DNA from: Acrasis kona
Taxonomy: Eukaryota > Heterolobosea > Eutetramitea > Acrasida > Acrasidae
DNA: 64,000 nucleotides
Direction: 5' to 3'
NCBI GenBank assembly: GCA_026419775.2
Contig: JAOPGA020000623.1
Location: 33,525 to 97,524, forward strand
The notes beneath the pieces are model-generated. The model searched no databases and had not been told where the DNA came from. It worked only from the letters and a program-made list of their open reading frames with translations. Every line of letters starts with the position of its first letter. Position 1 is the stretch's first letter. Positions 31,539 to 41,273 of the stretch are shown one piece after another. The translations under genes and the position numbers were made by a program.

Positions 31539-34196
31539 TCAAAAAGAGAACATGTTTTCGCTTCCGTAACCCAAAGCAATTAATCCAGGCATACCAGTTC
31601 TTTCGATCATCGCAGGAGGACCACAAATCAACGCAATTGACTTTTCGCTCGATTCAAACAACCAATCCCTCATCATTTGTTTGTTGATTCTTCCTCTGCC
31701 TCCCTTCCATTCGTCACCCGCCTTGGAAACAGTATAATGCAATTGGAACCTCTCCACATATTTATTGGCCAATTCGTCTAATTCATCCTTCAACAAGATA
31801 TCTTCTGGCGTGCTGTTGGCATACAACAATGCAACTTTACAATGACACGATGCATCTTCCAACATTGCTTTTAGACTTTGGAACATTGGCGTGATTCCCG
31901 TACCTCCGCATACCATGGATACATAATCAACTCTCAAGCTCTTTCCATGAACAGTAAACGTTCCATCTCCATGATAAATCACATGTCCAGCGGGTCCCTT
32001 TGTTTTGATTTTATCTCCAACTTTCATCTTGTCTAGGAATTGACTCACGATGCCTCCATCTGGGAAAATGCTACTTTCGTTCGGATAATAAACCTTGACG
32101 ACCAATTCAAATGTTCCGTCGTCTTTTTCAAAAGTACTTGGTTTGGTGGGTGTGTAGGGCCTGGCGACGAATCTTGATTCGTGATCGATTCCGAAAAGAA
32201 TGTGTTGGCCGGTTGGTAGTCCACATTTTTCATAGTTGCCGACTGGTTTGAAAGTGAATTGTCTGGTGTCGTGTGAAATGTCTTTTCGGTCAACCAGCTC
32301 GCAATCAATCCATTCGGTTGCTTTGAAGGCTACATTTGAATACTTTTCGCTACTTTTCACGGCAATGCATTCTTCGGCTAGTGCACCAATTAAAAATCTT
32401 TCCTTCATGTCGTGAGCATCTTTTCCATGAATGTTATAGAATACGCGACTGGCTTCGGTGCCTCCGACTAGTAGAATGGGTTCTGGTCCACCTGGATGTT
32501 CCTTTAGGTAAGGCGTCACATCGTACACTTCATTGTCCAAAATGATCCAACAATCATCAATGGTGTTGTGTTTCTTGACTTCTTCCAAACTGAAAATCTC
32601 TCCGTAGCGTGCACGTGCCATGGCACCCCATGGTAGTGACGTGGGAATGCGATGATTTAAAGTAGAGCTTACGTCCTTCTCCTTCATCCAACCTCCGATT
32701 CCGCTTCCACTAATGACTGGATGTGTGAAGGTAATGTTTGGTAATTTCTTATCTGGCTCTACGTTGATCTTGACGCGGTAATAAGAATTGTTCATCATTC
32801 CTAATACGTTCCAAGTGGGCAGTGGTGGTTGGGTGTTGTGCGATTCGTCCCATGCTCTCACGATGACTTCATGTGCTTGGATGAAACGCCATGGTTCGAT
32901 CTCGTATGACCAATGCGTCCATGTCCACCACTTTCCTTTGTATGAAAATTTTTGTGCTTGTGATGGATCGCTTTGCTGCTGTACTTTTCTTAGCTGCAAG
33001 TGAGTCTTGTGTTCCTGTTCTGTTTGTGTTCTTTGGTAGATGCGTTCCTCTACATGTTTGAACCCATGCTTTTCGTCACCTTTAACTTGTGTCTTGTCGG
33101 AGTTGATCAAATTGTTGTTGTAACCCTCTCCTGGTAACTTTTTCGGATACTGCAAAAAGTTTAATTTGGCAAGGTCCCAACTCTCACCTCCATCAAGACT
33201 AATTTCAACACGCGTGATGCGCCTTCCTCCTCCTGAGTACGCGTAGCCTTTCATTGTGAATTTGTCGTCGCCGCTGGATACATTGTCCAAGTGATCTGGA
33301 GTGGTTATGACTGAGTTCACGTTCATCTCATACACTGCGTATTCTGTATGAAACCACCAACCCTGTGAATCTGCAGCATCAAAATCTACATGGGGAGGAA
33401 GAACTTTATTGTCATGGTAATGATAAAAGTTATCGGTGTCCTCGTCGGAAACGTATATGCGTTTGAGCCATTTGACTGCTCTGCCACCCACTGTTCCTGG
33501 AATGATCAGCCTGCATGGGAAGCCATGATCTGGTGATAGTCTCTCTCCGTTTTGTTCATACGCAATGAGTACGTCATTGGATGGATCCATTGCCTTGTAT
33601 AAGGGTAGAGATGTTCCATACGGTCCATGTAGTAGATTATCTGCACCTTCAAAGCAAACAAAGTGGCCACGCTCTTCGTCAATTTCGCATTTCTTAAGCA
33701 GGTCACACAATTTCACCCCTTTCCAAATTGCGGTGCTAATTGCGCCAGCTCCCCAATTAAAGCCCCTAGAGTGTTTGATGGTATTTATTTCTTTTCTTCT
33801 ATTTCCGTCACAAATTAGGGTGACAGGTACTTCAAATCCCTTCTCCTTGAGCAGGTCGTCCATACTGAAAACTGTTGGTTTGTTGACAAAACCATCCACG
33901 GTTAGCTTGTGTTCGCTCCATTCTAGTTTCGGCACTGAGCCGTGATTTCGAACGTAGTGTACCTTATTCGGTGTCAAAAGATCTGCCATGAGGAGATTCA
34001 TCGGCGTTTCTGCGTTGAGTGGGTGAAGACCTGTAACTCTAATCAAGTCCTTGTCCCTTTCAATCCAACTATCTGGAGTCTCTCGCTCTTCATCTATGAC
34101 TTCATTAATTTTATCGTGCTTGGTGCTTAAATGTGGCTTTGAAAGTATTTCATCCCCGGTTCTCGGCTCAGAATGTTCATTATTCTTGGGTGTCAT
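31539..34196 (-). CDS. Assimilatory nitrate reductase (Mo-pterin / cyt b5 / FAD-NAD)
   Basis: 885 residues in one exon, a normal eukaryotic length. Domain order: molybdopterin domain (about 75-260; VRNHGSVP, the Mo-ligand Cys in LICDGNRRKE, FNWGAGAIS), dimerisation domain (about 285-500, with a K/Q-rich insertion), cytochrome b5 (about 545-615; LKEHPGGPE for heme, FYNIHGKDAH), FAD domain (RPYTPT) and NAD domain (GGTGITPMFQ, ICGPPAMIE). It reduces nitrate to nitrite with NAD(P)H in the cytosol, so the cell may live on nitrate. The residue after the Mo cysteine is Asp where plants and fungi usually have Ala. No nitrite reductase or transporter gene is in the window. Confidence 0.95.
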   Translation of the reverse strand: MTPKNNEHSEPRTGDEILSKPHLSTKHDKINEVIDEERETPDSWIERDKDLIRVTGLHPLNAETPMNLLMADLLTPNKVHYVRNHGSVPKLEWSEHKLTVDGFVNKPTVFSMDDLLKEKGFEVPVTLICDGNRRKEINTIKHSRGFNWGAGAISTAIWKGVKLCDLLKKCEIDEERGHFVCFEGADNLLHGPYGTSLPLYKAMDPSNDVLIAYEQNGERLSPDHGFPCRLIIPGTVGGRAVKWLKRIYVSDEDTDNFYHYHDNKVLPPHVDFDAADSQGWWFHTEYAVYEMNVNSVITTPDHLDNVSSGDDKFTMKGYAYSGGGRRITRVEISLDGGESWDLAKLNFLQYPKKLPGEGYNNNLINSDKTQVKGDEKHGFKHVEERIYQRTQTEQEHKTHLQLRKVQQQSDPSQAQKFSYKGKWWTWTHWSYEIEPWRFIQAHEVIVRAWDESHNTQPPLPTWNVLGMMNNSYYRVKINVEPDKKLPNITFTHPVISGSGIGGWMKEKDVSSTLNHRIPTSLPWGAMARARYGEIFSLEEVKKHNTIDDCWIILDNEVYDVTPYLKEHPGGPEPILLVGGTEASRVFYNIHGKDAHDMKERFLIGALAEECIAVKSSEKYSNVAFKATEWIDCELVDRKDISHDTRQFTFKPVGNYEKCGLPTGQHILFGIDHESRFVARPYTPTKPSTFEKDDGTFELVVKVYYPNESSIFPDGGIVSQFLDKMKVGDKIKTKGPAGHVIYHGDGTFTVHGKSLRVDYVSMVCGGTGITPMFQSLKAMLEDASCHCKVALLYANSTPEDILLKDELDELANKYVERFQLHYTVSKAGDEWKGGRGRINKQMMRDWLFESSEKSIALICGPPAMIERTGMPGLIALGYGSENMFSF

Positions 34197-35295
34197 GCTT
34201 TTGCTGTTGTATTTTAAAATTTCTCCTCATTTAAAAATATACTCCACAAAAGGAAGCGAAAAATAAACGATTCAATGATAGATCCATCCCAACCATTATT
34301 ACAATTTTATGAACAACAGATATGTAGAGAGATAAGATAAACTCTTTAGTAAGTAAAATGCTCGTCCGATACATGACAGATGACTGGTGTGATTTATAAA
34401 AATACGAAACCCATTTCAATAAACAAAACACAAAAATATTCCTTATGTATTCATGACAAATAAAAAGCGATACACAGAGTTCTTCCGTCCCACTGTTGGG
34501 CCTTCCGACACATGTTGAATCCTCCGATGACGTGTTGAATTTTCCCATCCAATATTGAATGTCGACAGGCTCTTGTGCGGTGTATGATTGGGTAGAGGGA
34601 ATTTGCAGCTTCTTCTTTTATTGGCTTCATCAACCATAATCCTCCTCATCTACTATTGGCCCTTTCGACATTCGTGTTGGTCAAAGGAAAATTGTGTTAA
34701 AAAAGTGTAGAATGATTGCATGGTGGTCTTTGCCTGATAAAGAGCTACCTCGTGAAATTTTCATTTTTATTGTAAAGCCGTGTTCCAAACGCTTATCATT
34801 CTTTTATCCCACAATGTAACAATCCAAATACTCAAATTTTTATGGTATATAAAGAAAGCCAATTCACTGGTATCACCAACAACAAACAAAATTGCTTCAT
34901 TGTCTATTTCGTTTCACTGTTCAGAGTGACAAAGTCATTCGCGGGATGATGCCATATTCCTGGTTATTATCCCGTTTATTTAAACAAAAGAATTTCATTG
35001 ATACATATTATCTCCATGGAGCTTGTGTGTAGGATGTGATACATTCAACATAAACTGTGACAAAGTGAAAGACGCAGTTTTCCACCAGCGGCGGTATATG
35101 AGCATTCATAGATAATAGTGCAACATTATATGTAACTCGTAGAGTCTATATTGATATTTATTTGTATTTGTGTTTATTTGTAAATACGGGAATAGCCGTC
35201 TGGGTATTCGTTACTCGTAGATAAAGTATTAATGAGCCGCACATATATATCAAAAGAAACAAGTTTTATTAAAAGTCAACCTTCAATCCACATGT
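34197..35295. other. 1.1-kb intergenic region
   Basis: Contains the nitrate reductase promoter (34197 onward) and the 3' side of the DUF455 gene. Short overlapping minus-strand frames at 34231-34649 have no protein-like character. I see no RNA gene or repeat. Confidence 0.5.
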
Positions 35296-36279
35296 TCATT
35301 CTCTTTTGGTTAATGGGTAGTACCACTCCTCAGTCATTCCAGCTTTCCTTCTTGCTTCGTCATTGAAAGGTGCCTACATTGTTAAACAACCAAACTTTTA
35401 ATTTTTTAAATACTTTTAATGGTCCATTAAAATACCCTCTCACAATCTGATAAAATCGGTCCATAATATCTTGATTTGAAATCGCAACTTGATTCTCTTC
35501 AATGTTCTGTTCTTTACTTCTCTCTTGTCTTAGAACATGTTCACACACAAATTTGAACCAACGAACACCGGAGGTCACATGTGTAATCTCATCCTGTACT
35601 GTAAAAAAAAATATAAAAGTGAAAAACTTACCTCATATATAGTGTTTAAGAGGTCAGCACTGATTGAGTCATCATTTTGACTGAATTTTCGAATGTTATT
35701 GGGTGTGACGTCTAGTCCGCGAGCTTCGTGTACACAATGTAAAACAGCAAGACGCGCTAAAAGATCACTAGAAGTGCGTGTGGCACTATTCCAGAGACCA
35801 TCGTGTGCGACAACATCCCCATAAAAAGAGCCAAGCTCTTTTAGACGATCCTCTAACATGTTAAAGTGTTTTGCCTCATCGTGAGCAACTTTGAGCCAGT
35901 CTTGAGCAAATTCATCAGGTAAGTACTCTAAACTATAAGTAAAATAAAAAAATTGCATCGATCCATACTGTGAGAAACGTGAAATAATATCCCAAGATAA
36001 GTCGATCGCGTATGACTCCATGTGACAAAGTGAGTGCAAAAGAGCAATACGATTCCCTAAACTACCACCTCCTCGTTTTGGGGCATCTTTTGGTTCTACA
36101 ATTTTAACATTCGATGGTCTGGCTGGGTGCTCGGGTGGTTCCGTCCGTGTTAATGATCTAAACGAAATTTCTTTTTGTTCATATCTTTTATACGCTTCTT
36201 TTGTAATTTCTGCCTTCTCATATGTATCATTTGTACTCAAAACTAATATGCCATATTCATGCAGGCTGTCAGGCCTCAT
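35296..36279 (-). CDS. DUF455 ferritin-like protein
   Basis: Exons 36279-35632, 35593-35414 and 35373-35296 (introns 38 and 40 nt) give 301 residues. The family pattern is strong: ALLHSLCHMESYAIDLSWD, DWLKVAHDEAKHFNMLEDRL, YGDVVAHDGLW, LLARLAVLHCVHEARGLDVTP, YEDEITHVTSG and the end GPLKAPFNDEARRKAGM. The Glu and His residues in HMES, DEAKHF, HEARGLD and DEITHV fit a four-helix di-iron site like MiaE and ferritin relatives. The reaction is not established. The acceptor chosen (second AG after the T-run) is the one that yields YEDEITHV. Confidence 0.88.
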
Positions 36280-36294
36280 CGTTCAATTTTGTAA

Positions 36295-36778
36295 TTAAAA
36301 TGGTTTACAATGGTGAAGGATCTCAGAAATTTTTGCCTTTATAAAGTTATCGCAATACTGTGTGGCAAGAACTTGGATTCCCAGAGTACTGTCGTGTAAA
36401 ACTGACTTGTAGTTAAAATTCCTAATCAAATCATAAATTGAAAAATATTGAATTGTTAACGACCGCGAAGGAAAATAACATTTATTATTGTCACTCATCT
36501 CTTCTTGAGAACGACTTCCACCGCTATAGATCCGCATTTGGTGCTGCATTCGTGTTTGCAGTGTTCTTGATTGCTAGTCTGTTGCCGTCATCAAGAGTCG
36601 AAGGAGATTTAATCGAATAATAAAATTCGTCAACAACTCCATCAATTTGGCGATTGATTATGTCTACCAAATCCTCATAAGTTGATGCTTGTACTGTCTG
36701 TATGTCGCCATCCTTATTATAAAACACATACTGATTTTTTGAGTGGCCGTCGGTGTTTTCGAATAGTTCTTGTAATAA
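36295..36778 (-). CDS. Uncharacterised gene, start and frame unresolved
   Basis: A protein-like minus-strand frame (NQYVFYNKDGDIQTVQAS...) ends at 36524, and a second frame, shifted by one, continues from 36549 to TAA at 36295 (IYSGGSRSQEEMSDNN...). The two overlap by 26 nt, so a single-nucleotide shift near 36524-36549 would join them. No in-frame ATG opens the first part; TTG 36781 is the only start-like codon, so an upstream exon may be missing. The gene would end 15 bp before the DUF455 start. I do not recognise the protein. Confidence 0.4.
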
Positions 36779-36917
36779 CAAAAGTGTAGTTTATTGTATT
36801 ATAAGGGTGAAGTATCTCGTTGGGTGTCAATATCCTTGTTGGAATGAGGATGATGCTTAGGGGTCTCGCATCTTTCAGACTAGCCTCACTTCATTCGTTG
36901 CGGTCGTTACTACTTAT

Positions 36918-37544
36918 TTATAAAAAGTTTGGTTGATATCTTTTAATGACCTCAACAAACTTGCTGTAGCATGCGTCGAGATCATCATTGATAATTACTT
37001 GGTCAAATAGATCCTTTGTTACCTCCGCCTCTGTTATAATAGCCTCAGCTTTAACCATTCTGTTCCTAATCTCATCTATAGTTTCAGTGTGCCTTGCTAG
37101 TAATCGATCTTCTAAACTCTGGATTGTTGGGGGCTTGATGAAAATGCATACAGGATCTAGAGTAGATTTTCGGACGGACTTGGTGCCCTGAATATCTAAA
37201 TCCAATATACACTATCAAATCAACACTATGCCCTCAATATCACTTACACATTTGTTGTCATCCAAAACATTTTTGACAGCTTCAAAAGAAGTTCCATACA
37301 TTTTATCGTATACATTAGCATGTTCTAAAAAAAGGTTGTTTTCCAACATGCCTTTGAAAAAGTCCTTTGATACAAAATGATAATCCTTGCCATTCTGCTC
37401 GCCAACCCTTGGTGGCCTAGTTGTGTGAGAAACTGAGAATCCGAATTTATTTGGATAGTCAGACATCAAACGACTAATAATGGTGCCTTTCCCAACGCCA
37501 GACGGACCACATATAACGAAAACCCTAAAGCGATTGTAATACAT
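36918..37544 (-). CDS. Guanylate kinase
   Basis: Exons 37544-37248 and 37211-36918 with a 36-nt intron encode 196 residues, the usual size. P-loop GPSGVGKGT, the GMP-binding segment SHTTRPPRVGEQNGKDYHFV, then CILDLDIQG after the splice, and FIKPPTIQSLEDRL with the R-containing lid. It phosphorylates GMP and dGMP to the diphosphates with ATP, an essential step in GTP supply. It starts with MYYNRFRVFVIC directly on the first strand, so it is a free cytosolic enzyme with no SH3 or PDZ fusion. Confidence 0.93.
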
Positions 37545-37643
37545 GCTTTATTGGTTGAGTTGTGAGGAACTTCACATGCAAGATGTAGAACAACAGGTTA
37601 TTGAGAATCATTATCTTTTTAATAAAACATCTAATATGTTTCT

Positions 37644-38501
37644 TCATACAAAAAACTTTTTTAGAACATCTGCAACTATTTGTGGATGACCACGGGACGA
37701 ATTCCAAGATCCTCCATGGTCTAATCCCTCAAGCTCAACATGTTCTGAGTGTGGAAGAACATTATCTAATTTTCTTATGCTTTCGAGTAAGTAGGGAGCA
37801 CTTTCGCTCCCACTAATAAGTAACATTGGCTTCTGAATTTCCTTGAACGTCTCCATCTTTCCATCCATCCCACCAACGACATTAAAGTCATAACGAATTC
37901 CTGGAACCATATCCCGTAGTTTTGTGTACGGTCTAGAAATGCGATCATCCATCCACAAAACGAAACTTCCAAGCATCCATGCGAATAATTTAGGAATCCA
38001 CTTCAGTATTCTTGGGCCTGTATCAGAAGTGTTGATTGATGATATTAATGCTGATCCAAAGTCTCCTCTCTCAATTTCGTCATTAATCTGGCGAATTCCG
38101 TCAAATGAAATGCCATTCGGATAGAAAGGAGGTTCATATACTGCCGCTTTTGTGATTCTTGGGAGTACTCTTGCCGCCTCAAGCGTGATCATGGCCCCTG
38201 AACTGAGTCCATAAACTCTGCTGGCTCCTGTCTTTTCTAAAATTGCATCAATGTCTTCCACATCTTGAATTATGCTATGTTCTTTTCTATATGATTTAGG
38301 ACTCATTCCTCGACCACGACGGTCAGGTATGTACACAGTGAAATCAGAGGCAAGGGCACGCGCTAGATCGCGGTAGTTGTATGCAGTTCCCATAGCTCCT
38401 TGAACAAGGACTATCCCTGGACCACTACCTATACGAAGGTATCCAATAAGAGTTCCATCTCTAGATACTACGTGTTCAACAGTGCTATCCTCTATGCTCA
38501 T
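37644..38501 (-). CDS. Alpha/beta hydrolase, bacterial-type
   Basis: 285 residues from ATG 38501 (MSIEDSTVEHVVSRDG); an ATG at 38543, inside a tandem repeat, would add 14 residues. Oxyanion strand region GIVLVQGAMG, PDRRGRGMS, nucleophile elbow GLSSGA with the catalytic Ser, likely acid in the LLISGSESAP loop, and His in LDHGGS. The compact form without a lid signature and the wording resemble actinobacterial hydrolases, so it may have come by transfer; that is inference. Substrate unknown. The gene is intronless, like many transferred genes here, but also like many native ones. Confidence 0.8.
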   Translation of the reverse strand: MSIEDSTVEHVVSRDGTLIGYLRIGSGPGIVLVQGAMGTAYNYRDLARALASDFTVYIPDRRGRGMSPKSYRKEHSIIQDVEDIDAILEKTGASRVYGLSSGAMITLEAARVLPRITKAAVYEPPFYPNGISFDGIRQINDEIERGDFGSALISSINTSDTGPRILKWIPKLFAWMLGSFVLWMDDRISRPYTKLRDMVPGIRYDFNVVGGMDGKMETFKEIQKPMLLISGSESAPYLLESIRKLDNVLPHSEHVELEGLDHGGSWNSSRGHPQIVADVLKKFFV

Positions 38502-38529
38502 TGTTATTTCAGCAGAACTCCAATCGGCC

Positions 38530-38573
38530 CATGTCGGATCCATGTCGGATCCATGTCGGATCCATGTCGGACC
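38530..38573. repeat. 11-bp tandem repeat, four copies
   Basis: Four head-to-tail copies of CATGTCGGATC (the last ends in ACC) at the 5' end of the alpha/beta hydrolase gene, between it and the broken Cys-rich gene. Each copy brings an ATG on the minus strand, so copy number could change the start of the hydrolase. Confidence 0.8.
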
Positions 38574-38656
38574 CGCTAATCATTACAAATCGCACAAGTT
38601 GGGTGGCTGTCACTCCAGTACACTTACTTTTCTACTTTACATCATTGACAGAAGAC

Positions 38657-39097
38657 ATGGATGATGAGGAAAGTTGGAAGAGATTTAAAGATGGTATGAT
38701 AGGCGACCTGTTGCTAAAAGAAGGTGATACGTTCACGTACCAATACGACGGAAGTGAAGTATACCGGTACTTTATTTGGAACAACAAAATCCGGTTTGGA
38801 CGGATACAGCATCAAACTGTTGACCAAAAATGAACCACCGTGTCAAGAATGTAAAGACGAAGCCACCTACGCTATTTAACAGTTACACTGGCGAATCTGC
38901 TTATTATTGTGACGAGTGCAAAGACTCAGTGGAAGAGGGAGATTTGTTCGATGTGTGCAATTCGCGCCGCATGAGATTGCGGTTACGAAGGCGACAACAG
39001 TCGGTTTGTACCGAAGGAAAACTCCATATTAATTGACGAATCCCACACCAAAATGATATTGTTTCACCATTTCGCATCTTTATGTTATTATTTTTAA
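38657..39097 (+). pseudogene. Cys-rich (zinc-ribbon-like) gene broken by frameshifts
   Basis: ATG 38657 opens MDDEESWKRFKDGMIGDLLL in a clean frame. It then meets TGA at 38831. Protein-like sequence continues in successive +1 frames: CQECKDEATY, then YYCDECKDSVEE, then CSMCAIR and later FVPKENSILIDESH, ending at TAA 39095-39097. The pairs CxxC...CxxC...CxxC would make a zinc ribbon. Removing three nucleotides makes the span divisible by three, but one TGA remains in the most protein-like reading. The end lies 2 bp from the TAF12 stop, as in other convergent pairs here. Either a pseudogene or a real gene with sequence errors. Confidence 0.5.
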
Positions 39098-39099
39098 TT

Positions 39100-39549
39100 T
39101 TATTTGTCAGACTCTTTTCGTGCATATTGTTTCTGTTTCTCTACTAATTTACCGATGCCTTTTTGAAAGTGATATTGGGATCTTCTTACCAAATTTAAGC
39201 GTTGCTTGTGTCCTTCTAAAAGAGGAGCCTTCCTAAATGTATGTAATGGTGAATAAAAATCTGTCATTCCAGGCACTTTGACATCCCAGTTCTTTTCTAA
39301 ATGTAATTGTAGATCTTTTGCCTCTAGTTGTTCAGAATTTCTATGCTTTGCAAGCGCGCATCCAAATGTCGTTACGTTTTCGATAAACTCGTCTGCAACC
39401 TCAAGTAGAAGCTAAAATAACATAATCGCCTTTAATAAATTCTTTTTTACCTCTTCCACCTCTGGCTCAAGGGTGTATCTTGGGTCAATTTGGTTTACAA
39501 TTTCCTGCAACTTATTTCTTCCGATAACATTTCGGTCGTTGCTGTTCAT
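39100..39549 (-). CDS. TAF12: TFIID subunit TAF12 (histone fold)
   Basis: Exons 39549-39451 and 39411-39100, joined by a 39-nt intron (GTAAAA...TTTAG), encode 136 residues. The histone-fold core runs across the splice: IDPRYTLEPEVEE joined to LLLEVADEFIENVTTFGCAL, then AKHRNSEQLEAKDLQLHLEK and NWDVKVPG. This is the strongly conserved TAF12 block that pairs with TAF4 in TFIID and with ADA1 in SAGA. The human protein is 161 residues, mostly longer at the N-terminus. The C-terminal basic tail (QKGIGKLVEKQKQYARKE) is extra. Confidence 0.93.
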
Positions 39550-39600
39550 CTTCTTTTCGACGACAAGACAATCTTTTACAAAAACAAGAAATTATTACTG
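39550..39600. promoter_or_regulatory. 51-bp bidirectional promoter region
   Basis: Only 51 bp separate the TAF12 start codon (minus) from the RING-protein start codon (plus). Both leaders and promoters must overlap here or within the coding sequences. No TATA box or other motif stands out. Confidence 0.45.
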
Positions 39601-40245
39601 ATGGATGATTCGTGTGAGCCTGTCGACCAAAGCGATGACGATAAGGTTGGACTTAAAAAGTCTGAAATGAAGAAGTTATTAGAGTGTCAGGTCTGCAATC
39701 AAATATTCATAACACCGTTTATACTCCACTGTTCACACACCTTCTGCAAAAAGTGCGTTATGGAATACTTACGTAAGAACAAAAAATGTCCCTGCTGTGA
39801 AAAGATGATTATAAAGCCACCTGCACACAATAGACACGTCTGTCTACTTTTGGAATCTTTCACTCCGTATCTAAGTGAGGTTGAGACCGCTATGTTAAAT
39901 CTAAGAAAATTGGAGCACCAACAATACTTTGAGGAGGAATTTAAAAAGTTCGAGAACATGGTCAAAAGTGCGCAAGAGAATGGAACTAAATTCCTTAACA
40001 TTGAAAGGAGATGGTCAACAGAGGAGAAGAGAATCTTTCGAATTGGACTCGAGAGGTATGAGGGTAGAGAGCTTGAATTATACTGCAACCTTACGGGATT
40101 TTCAAAAGAATTCATAAATACATCTCTACCGCCGGCACTTATTATCGCCGCAAGAAATGTAGATGCCCAAATACCCCAGTCCTCACAAACAGGAATTAAT
40201 TATGACTTGCTTAGGGACATTCTTCGTGATATAATGACTTCTTGA
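39601..40245 (+). CDS. RING-HC finger protein, probable E3 ubiquitin ligase
   Basis: 214 residues from ATG 39601. The frame is open further upstream, but using an earlier start would run into TAF12. The RING is near the N-terminus: CQVCNQIF...CSHTFCKKCV...CPCCEK, i.e. C-x2-C, C-x-H-x2-C-x2-C, C-x2-C. A helical, charged region follows, with ERRWSTEEKRIFRIGLERY resembling part of a SANT/Myb helix. RING-HC proteins recruit E2 enzymes for ubiquitin transfer. Substrate and location are unknown. Confidence 0.8.
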   Translation: MDDSCEPVDQSDDDKVGLKKSEMKKLLECQVCNQIFITPFILHCSHTFCKKCVMEYLRKNKKCPCCEKMIIKPPAHNRHVCLLLESFTPYLSEVETAMLNLRKLEHQQYFEEEFKKFENMVKSAQENGTKFLNIERRWSTEEKRIFRIGLERYEGRELELYCNLTGFSKEFINTSLPPALIIAARNVDAQIPQSSQTGINYDLLRDILRDIMTS

Positions 40246-40567
40246 CTTATAATTAATCTTTAGAACACTTAAGTAGTTTGATGTGGAAATAATTAAGAGC
40301 AGAACAAAACCTAAGAATCTAAGAGAACTTGAACAAGGATCTTTTGCCACATTAACTGTATGGTACACTGCAAGCAAATAAAAACTTTGCATTGCCTGTT
40401 ACATAGTCCATTTGTTATATATATTAAAATGTTATTCAGTCCATTCACTTAATCCATCCATGATGCCAGAATTAAAAAACCAATTCAGCACGCCAACTGT
40501 CGAAGTTTGATTGTAATATTTGTATTTCAAATAAATTTAACGAATACCTGTACTGGCGGCAACTACC
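40246..40567. other. 322-bp intergenic region
   Basis: 3' flank of the RING gene and promoter of the SANT-like gene. AT-rich; a TATATATTA stretch near 40420 could be a core promoter element. Nothing else is seen. Confidence 0.4.
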
Positions 40568-41269
40568 ATGAGCAAAAGAAAGAGGAATGATGACGACGAA
40601 CAAGCCTCAGAAGAGAAGGAAAAAGTTAGATTTACCACACACAGCAAATCATTATACAACATTACACAATCTCCAGGATGGACTGAGGAGGAGAATAAAG
40701 TGTTGAGATTGGCCATTATGAAATTTGGAGTTGGGGCATGGACAAAGATGCTTTCTTTAGGCATTCTGCCAGGAAAAACTAATGCACAATACAACCTGCA
40801 AGTACAACGTATGTTAGGTCAACAAAGTTTAGCAGGATATGCAATGCTTAAGGTCGATGCTTCTCAAGTTCGTAGAGACAATGAGGCAAAGATAAAAGAC
40901 TTGGCAAAAAATAGCGACGACAAGGTGTACATCAAGAGTGGATTGCTCATCAATGCAGGGGAGAATCCTACAAAAGAGAGCAAACTAAAACTACTGGAGG
41001 AGAACCGCAAGAAGTACGAGTTATCCGAAGAGGACATTAACTCAAGAGTTAACGATTTTGATTTGTTTTTAGTTAAAAGAGCCAAGAGAATTGAGTTCGA
41101 AGATTTGTTAAGAAAATATTCAATCTTTGATAGGACTGGAGATGAAGATGATTCTACAAATCTTGATGAGACGAAGAAGTTGGGCAAGCAAATAGAACAG
41201 GAAGAAAGACAACTGAAGAAGATGATGGAGGTGTTTGAAAAGTCTAATTCTAAACAAAGTTTGTTGTAA
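40568..41269 (+). CDS. SANT/Myb-like domain protein, 233 aa
   Basis: After a basic, acidic-patched N-terminus (SKRKRNDDDEQ) there is a single SANT/Myb-like unit (about residues 38-80): PGWTEEENKVLRLAIMKFG, VGAWTKMLSLG, with the spaced tryptophans W-(x20)-W of the fold. The remaining 150 residues are coiled and charged. A nuclear DNA- or histone-tail-binding role is inferred from the fold. Its start is intronless and the next gene ends convergently 4 bp away. Confidence 0.7.
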   Translation: MSKRKRNDDDEQASEEKEKVRFTTHSKSLYNITQSPGWTEEENKVLRLAIMKFGVGAWTKMLSLGILPGKTNAQYNLQVQRMLGQQSLAGYAMLKVDASQVRRDNEAKIKDLAKNSDDKVYIKSGLLINAGENPTKESKLKLLEENRKKYELSEEDINSRVNDFDLFLVKRAKRIEFEDLLRKYSIFDRTGDEDDSTNLDETKKLGKQIEQEERQLKKMMEVFEKSNSKQSLL

Positions 41270-41273
41270 ATGT

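Noticed and set aside
34231-34649. Short overlapping minus-strand frames
   Set aside because: Low protein character and mutually overlapping; in the nitrate reductase promoter.
34900-35000. Possible C/D-box snoRNA (GATGATG near 34946)
   Set aside because: The C box is imperfect and no D box with terminal stem is at a suitable distance.
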